Shown here: one piece after another, positions 7,235 through 10,251 of the stretch
Layout of the letters: every line of letters starts with the position of its first letter
Numbering within the stretch: position 1 is the stretch's first letter
Assembly (NCBI GenBank): GCA_029077775.1
Contig: JAQNCU010000079.1
Location: 1-10,251 of the forward strand
Reading direction: 5' to 3'
DNA from: Acidocella sp.
GTDB lineage: Bacteria > Pseudomonadota > Alphaproteobacteria > Acetobacterales > Acetobacteraceae
Length of the DNA stretch: 10,251 bases
Translations under genes and position numbers: made by a program
Notes under the pieces: model-generated
The model's input: the letters and a program-made list of their open reading frames with translations, nothing else
Database searches by the model: none
What the model was told of the DNA's origin: nothing

Positions 7235-7811
7235 TCGCGCCATCCCCAAGTTTCAACGCCACACGATTCATAAAATCCTCCGGCTGACCAGCTGCCAGCA
7301 ATGCCGCCTCGTCGGCCACGGCATCCAGGCAGGGCAGCAACCAGGCTTTGTCGCTTTGCGAAAAATCGCTGAGAACATGCCCTGTCACCCGGTCTTTATG
7401 CCCGGGATGCCCAATGCCCAGCCGCACGCGCCAATAATCCGGGCCACCCAGCATCTGGTCGATGCTGCGCAACCCATTATGCCCAGCCGCCCCACCGCCG
7501 CGCTTAACGCGCAGCCGCCCCGGGGGAAGGTCAAGCTCGTCATGGAACACCGTGATGTCGCCGGGCGGTATTTTGTAGAACCCCGCCGCCTCGCGTACCG
7601 CGGCGCCTGAATCATTCATGTAGGTCATAGGGCGCAGCAAAAGGATTTTTCGCCCGCCAATCATTCCCTCCGCGATATAGCCGCGAAAACGTTGCCGCCA
7701 CGGGGAGAACCCATGCCGTCTTGCGATGACGTCAATCACCATGAACCCGATATTATGCCTGTGGCGCGCCATACCCGGCTCCGGGTTACCCAGCCCGACC
7801 CATAACAACAT
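7224..7811 (-). CDS. pth: Peptidyl-tRNA hydrolase
   Basis: Cleaves the ester bond of peptidyl-tRNAs released from stalled ribosomes and so recycles tRNA; essential in most bacteria. The protein has 195 residues against a usual 190-200. The catalytic and tRNA-binding residues are all in place: Asn9 in VGLGNPE, His19 in RHRHN, Asn66 in PMTYMNDSG, Asp91 in FHDELDL, and Asn112 in GHNGLRS. The ATG at 7811 gives the standard MLLWVGLGNP start. A GTG at 7814 directly before it would add one residue, and GGGG about 10 nt upstream could serve either. The gene sits between rplY and ychF, a common bacterial arrangement that links translation quality-control functions. Its stop is inside the start of ychF. 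Confidence 0.96.
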   Translation of the reverse strand: MLLWVGLGNPEPGMARHRHNIGFMVIDVIARRHGFSPWRQRFRGYIAEGMIGGRKILLLRPMTYMNDSGAAVREAAGFYKIPPGDITVFHDELDLPPGRLRVKRGGGAAGHNGLRSIDQMLGGPDYWRVRLGIGHPGHKDRVTGHVLSDFSQSDKAWLLPCLDAVADEAALLAAGQPEDFMNRVALKLGDGANGV

Positions 7812-7854
7812 CACATCAGCGCCCCGCCAGCGGTGGCCGTATCATCGAAACCCC

Positions 7855-7894
7855 ACCCGGCCTGCCCGGTTCACGCAAACCAGACAGGCCGGGC
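7855..7894 (-). terminator. Long hairpin between rplY and pth, possible terminator or attenuator
   Basis: CCCGGCCTG (7856-7864) and CAGGCCGGG (7885-7893) are perfect 9-bp inverted arms. Inside them GGTT (7868-7871) pairs with AACC (7878-7881). In the minus-strand RNA the intervening UCU and GGG also pair (U-G, C-G, U-G) and an outer G-U closes the base, giving about 17 continuous pairs and a 6-nt loop. In the opposite strand that middle segment (CCC against AGA) does not pair, so the structure favours the sense transcript. Only GGGGTTTC follows, not a real U-run, so it may reduce rather than stop transcription into pth-ychF, or protect the rplY 3' end. Confidence 0.6.
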
Positions 7895-7910
7895 CGCACG
7901 CTAAGCCGCC

Positions 7911-8627
7911 TTATTTTTTCTTCGCAGCCGGTTTGGCCGCTGCCTTGGCCGCCGGGGCTGCCGCTGCCTTGGCCGGAGGTGCCTTGCCGCCCTTGCCCTT
8001 GGCCGGTGCCGCCGCCGCTGCCGCCGCTGCCGCCGCATCCTCGGCCAGCGCCTCGGCGGAGACTGTCGGCGGTGCCACGGTTGCGATCACGAAATCCCGG
8101 TCCAGAATGGTCGGGCGTGCATCGCCCACACCGGTCAAACTCGACCAGCGCACGTTATCATTAATGTCCAGGGCGCCGAGATCGGCCTCGAATTTCTCGG
8201 GGATATTATCCGGGTCGCAGGCCACTTCAACGGTGTGGCGCACCACGTTCAGCACGCCGCCGCGCTTGATACCGGGGCATGTCGTGTCGTTCAAAAACAC
8301 CACGGCAACCGAAACACGCACCCGCTCGCCCGAGGCCAGACGTTGAAAATCCACATGCTCGGGCTGGTCGGAGACCGGGTGGAACTGCACGTCGCGCATC
8401 AGCGCACGCACTTTTTCAGAACCCGTCTGGATTTCAAACAGGCGTGAGCGCCAGCCGCCGCGCTTCAGCTCGCGGATCACCACGCGGGGGTCGAGCGAAA
8501 TCAGCGTCGGCTCCTGCTTAGCGCCATAAATTACCGCGGGCACCCTGCCCGCACGCCTTGTCGCCCGCGCCACCCCCTTGCCGGCACGCGAACGCGACTC
8601 AGCTTCGATCAGTTCGAAATTGGCCAT
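7911..8627 (-). CDS. rplY: 50S ribosomal protein L25/general stress protein Ctc (TL5 type)
   Basis: Binds 5S rRNA in the central protuberance of the large subunit. The 238-residue protein has the two-domain CTC/TL5 form: an N-terminal 5S-binding L25 domain at about 4-92 (RAGRVPAVIYG at 25-35, FHPVSDQPEHVDF at 82-94) and a beta-rich C domain at about 100-186 (LDINDNVRW at 153-161). A disordered tail at 187-238 holds ten alanines in a row (198-207) and ends in AAKPAAKKK. I start it at the ATG at 8627, which has AGGAG 7 nt upstream and gives the family opening MANFELIEAE. The open frame continues 27 codons further to 8708, but those codons run through the hairpin and U-run and are not plausible protein. 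It heads the rplY-pth-ychF block. Confidence 0.96.
   Translation of the reverse strand: MANFELIEAESRSRAGKGVARATRRAGRVPAVIYGAKQEPTLISLDPRVVIRELKRGGWRSRLFEIQTGSEKVRALMRDVQFHPVSDQPEHVDFQRLASGERVRVSVAVVFLNDTTCPGIKRGGVLNVVRHTVEVACDPDNIPEKFEADLGALDINDNVRWSSLTGVGDARPTILDRDFVIATVAPPTVSAEALAEDAAAAAAAAAAPAKGKGGKAPPAKAAAAPAAKAAAKPAAKKK
7939..8036 (-). repeat. Low-complexity Ala/Lys/Pro-coding repeats in the rplY tail
   Basis: Within the rplY tail, GCTGCCTTGGCCG (plus strand) occurs at 7939-7951 and again at 7963-7975, a 24-bp period. At 8007-8036 a run of alanine codons is built mostly from GCC/GCT units (GCCGCCGCT-like 9-mers). The repeats are in frame and specify the AKAAAAPAAKAAAKPAAK-type tail. Such tracts can expand or shrink by slippage in multiples of three without breaking the gene. 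Confidence 0.6.
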
Positions 8628-8641
8628 GTAAACGCTCCTAT

Positions 8642-8674
8642 AAATAAAAAAACCGGCCTCCAGGGGTGCCGGTT
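8642..8674 (-). terminator. Intrinsic-terminator-like hairpin upstream of rplY
   Basis: On the minus strand AACCGGC (8674-8668) pairs perfectly with GCCGGTT (8657-8651) around a 10-nt loop, and is followed by TTTTTATTT (8650-8642), giving seven consecutive Ts with the end of the stem. This is the classic form of a Rho-independent terminator and fits termination of the obg-proB unit 78 nt after the proB stop. Its end is only a few bases before the rplY AGGAG, so any rplY promoter must lie at or upstream of it. It may therefore also act as a leader attenuator for rplY. Confidence 0.75.
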
Positions 8675-8679
8675 GGTGG

Positions 8680-8708
8680 CATGTACCCCGGCTTGCCCGA
8701 GATTTCAA
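8680..8708 (-). promoter_or_regulatory. Candidate rplY promoter
   Basis: TTGAAA (8708-8703, 5/6 match to the -35 consensus) and TACATG (8685-8680, 3/6) lie 17 bp apart on the minus strand between the proB stop and the hairpin. Transcription would begin near 8673, exactly at the 5' arm of the hairpin, so the leader would open with the terminator-like stem. The -10 is weak, and the call is a prediction only. Confidence 0.4.
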
Positions 8709-8751
8709 CCGATGCTCCGGTCGCGCGCCGATGGGTTTCGCAACATCCAGC

Positions 8752-9867
8752 CTAGAGCAACACCAGATCGTCCCGGTGGATCACCTCATCGCGCCCACGA
8801 AACCCGAGCAACGCTTCAAAATCTTCTGAGCGATGCCCGGCGATCACCGCCGCATCAGCGCTTGAATAGCCAGCCAGACCGCGTGCCACCCGCACCCCGG
8901 CGGATGAGAGCACATCGACAGCATCGCCGCGCTCAAACATCCCCGCCACCGCCTTTATCCCGGCTGGAAACAGCGACGAACCTCTCGCCAGCGCCCTGAT
9001 CGCGCCATCATCGATGGTGAGGCTACCTTGCGCGACCAGATGCCCGGCAATCCAATTTTTACGTGCCGAACGGCCCTCTGGCGCGCCGAGAAACCAGGTA
9101 CAGCGGGCACCCTGCTCGATCGCCCGGATCGGCCTGTCCTGGTGCCCGAGCGCGATGACCATCGTACACCCGGCCTTGGTCGCAATATGCGCCGCCGCCA
9201 GCTTGGTGCGCATGCCGCCCGAAGAATAACCGGGCGGCGGCGCCCCGCCCATCGCGTCGATTTCATCAGTCATTGCAGGTACCAGCGGGATATGCACCGC
9301 CGCTGCATCCCGGCGCGGATCTGCGGTGTAGAGCCCGTCGATATCCGACAGCAAAATGAGAAAATCCGCCTGCATCATCTCAGCCACGCGCGCGGCCAGC
9401 CTGTCATTATCGCCGAAGCGTATTTCCGCCGTTGCCACGGAGTCATTCTCGTTGATCACAGGCACACAGCCGAGCCCTAGCAATGTAGACAGAGTTGCCC
9501 GCGCGTTCAAATAACGCCGCCGGTCCTCGGTATCCTCTAGCGTGAGCAATAATTGTGCGGCGGTGAGCCCGACGGCCGCCAATGCCTCAGACCAGGCTTG
9601 CGCCAGCCTGATCTGCCCGACCGCCGCTGCCGCCTGCTTCTCCTCCAGACGCAACCGCGCCCCGGTCATGTTCAATTTGCGCCGCGCCAGGGAGATGGCG
9701 CCGGATGAGACCACGATCACCTCCACCCCCCGCGCAGCAAGGCTTGCGATATCCGCCGTAACCCCGGCCAGCCATGCCGCCCGTGGTGCGGCGGTGTCCG
9801 TGTCCACGATCAACGCGCTGCCGATCTTCACCACCACCCGCCGCGCCCCGGACAGGGAGGGCGTCAT
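8752..9867 (-). CDS. proB: Glutamate 5-kinase
   Basis: Phosphorylates L-glutamate to glutamyl 5-phosphate with ATP, the first and feedback-controlled step of proline synthesis. The 371 residues match the two-domain form (about 370). The amino-acid-kinase domain, residues 9 to about 255, shows VVKIGSALI (12-20) with Lys14, VSSGAI (53-58), INEND (138-142) and FGDNDRLAARVAEM (151-164) for glutamate and proline binding, LLSDIDGLYTADPR (172-185) and GGMRTKLAAA (217-226). A PUA domain occupies about 279-357. The ATG overlaps the obg stop as ATGA, implying translational coupling; a GAGG lies about 13 nt upstream. The next proline gene (proA) is not downstream here: the gene is followed by a terminator-like hairpin. 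Confidence 0.97.
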   Translation of the reverse strand: MTPSLSGARRVVVKIGSALIVDTDTAAPRAAWLAGVTADIASLAARGVEVIVVSSGAISLARRKLNMTGARLRLEEKQAAAAVGQIRLAQAWSEALAAVGLTAAQLLLTLEDTEDRRRYLNARATLSTLLGLGCVPVINENDSVATAEIRFGDNDRLAARVAEMMQADFLILLSDIDGLYTADPRRDAAAVHIPLVPAMTDEIDAMGGAPPPGYSSGGMRTKLAAAHIATKAGCTMVIALGHQDRPIRAIEQGARCTWFLGAPEGRSARKNWIAGHLVAQGSLTIDDGAIRALARGSSLFPAGIKAVAGMFERGDAVDVLSSAGVRVARGLAGYSSADAAVIAGHRSEDFEALLGFRGRDEVIHRDDLVLL

Positions 9868-10250
9868 TTTTGCCGGGCCTCGGTGATGATATCCTGCAAC
9901 ACCCGCAACAATTCAGGCACACCCTGGCCCGACACGCCGGAGGCCACGAGCACGGTTGCGCCCGAGGCTTTGGCGAGCGCGGCGCGGCGCGCCGAAATCT
10001 CCCGCGCGGTCATCGCGTCGGCCTTGTTCAATACGATCACCTCGCGCTTTTCAGCCAGCCCGCCGCCATATTCCTGCAATTCATGGCGCACGGTCCGCCA
10101 GGCCTCAACACAATGCCCTGCCGCCCCGTCGATGAGATGTAGCAACACGGCGCAACGCTCGATATGCCCGAGGAAGCGGTCGCCAAGGCCGGTGCCCTCG
10201 TGCGCGCCCGCGATCAGGCCGGGGATGTCCGCGATGACGAACTCCTCAGA
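9864..10250 (-). CDS. obgE: Obg/CgtA GTPase, C-terminal part (5' end outside window)
   Basis: Ribosome-assembly and stress GTPase of the Obg family; the last 128 codons are present and the reading frame runs open off the right edge of the window. The fragment begins in the G domain with EEFVIADIPGLIAGAHEG, containing the G3 motif DIPG, followed by GLGDRFLGHIERC. The G4 motif is VLNKADAM, and the G5 region is ASGVSGQGVPELL. The protein stops soon after the G domain and shows no long acidic C-terminal extension, as in many alphaproteobacterial Obg proteins. The N-terminal glycine-rich Obg fold and the P-loop must lie beyond 10251. An internal ATG at 10148 is not the start. The stop TGA overlaps the proB ATG by 4 nt. 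Confidence 0.95.
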   Translation of the reverse strand, partial: SEEFVIADIPGLIAGAHEGTGLGDRFLGHIERCAVLLHLIDGAAGHCVEAWRTVRHELQEYGGGLAEKREVIVLNKADAMTAREISARRAALAKASGATVLVASGVSGQGVPELLRVLQDIITEARQK

Positions 10251-10251
10251 C

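Noticed and set aside
8628..8708. An N-terminal extension of 27 codons on rplY
   Set aside because: It would translate the terminator-like stem and T-run. The ATG at 8627 has a strong AGGAG and matches the normal start of L25.
1..10251. CRISPR arrays, tRNA or rRNA genes, insertion sequences, toxin-antitoxin or defence genes
   Set aside because: None was seen on either strand. The genes are densely packed housekeeping genes in one direction with uniform composition.

Overview
The window is a compact stretch of a fairly GC-rich alphaproteobacterial chromosome. All eleven genes lie on the minus strand, so transcription runs from high to low coordinates. The evidence for Alphaproteobacteria is a C4 (Shemin pathway) 5-aminolevulinate synthase, an NdvA/ChvA-like exporter, an obg-proB gene pair and a two-domain L25 with a long Ala/Lys tail. 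My impression is Rhodospirillales/Acetobacteraceae, but this is a guess from protein style, not a search. I see no tRNA, rRNA, insertion sequence, phage gene, CRISPR array or sign of recent transfer.

Layout in the direction of transcription. (1) 10251-8752: the end of the Obg GTPase gene (its start is outside the window) overlaps proB (glutamate 5-kinase, proline synthesis) by an ATGA. An intrinsic-terminator-like hairpin with a T-run follows. (2) 8627-6143: a translation block, rplY (ribosomal protein L25/TL5), pth (peptidyl-tRNA hydrolase) and ychF (ribosome-associated P-loop ATPase). A long hairpin separates rplY from pth, and pth overlaps ychF. (3) 6103-3486: a nitrilase-superfamily amidohydrolase, then a complete ABC exporter half-transporter of NdvA type, with a 14-bp perfect palindrome between them. 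(4) 3331-2897: a stand-alone double-CBS-domain protein with its own plausible promoter. (5) 2780-754: hemA (ALA synthase) followed after 5 bp by a short-chain dehydrogenase-like gene that lacks the usual catalytic residues. (6) 589-35: a SatP/YaaH-type acetate transporter, preceded by a perfect TATAAT box and a 9-bp-arm inverted repeat at the predicted transcript start.

Most of this is core housekeeping: translation (obg, rplY, pth, ychF), proline synthesis, heme precursor synthesis, envelope glycan export and acetate uptake. I do not see a convincing undescribed multi-gene system. The points worth a second look are regulatory or biochemical: the terminator-like hairpin just upstream of the rplY ribosome-binding site, the strand-specific stem after rplY, the operator-like repeat at satP, the palindrome before the exporter, and the SDR without a Tyr-x-x-x-Lys motif coupled to hemA. 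No gap between genes exceeds about 165 bp. For four genes I prefer a start downstream of the longest possible one, and the reasons are given in each entry.
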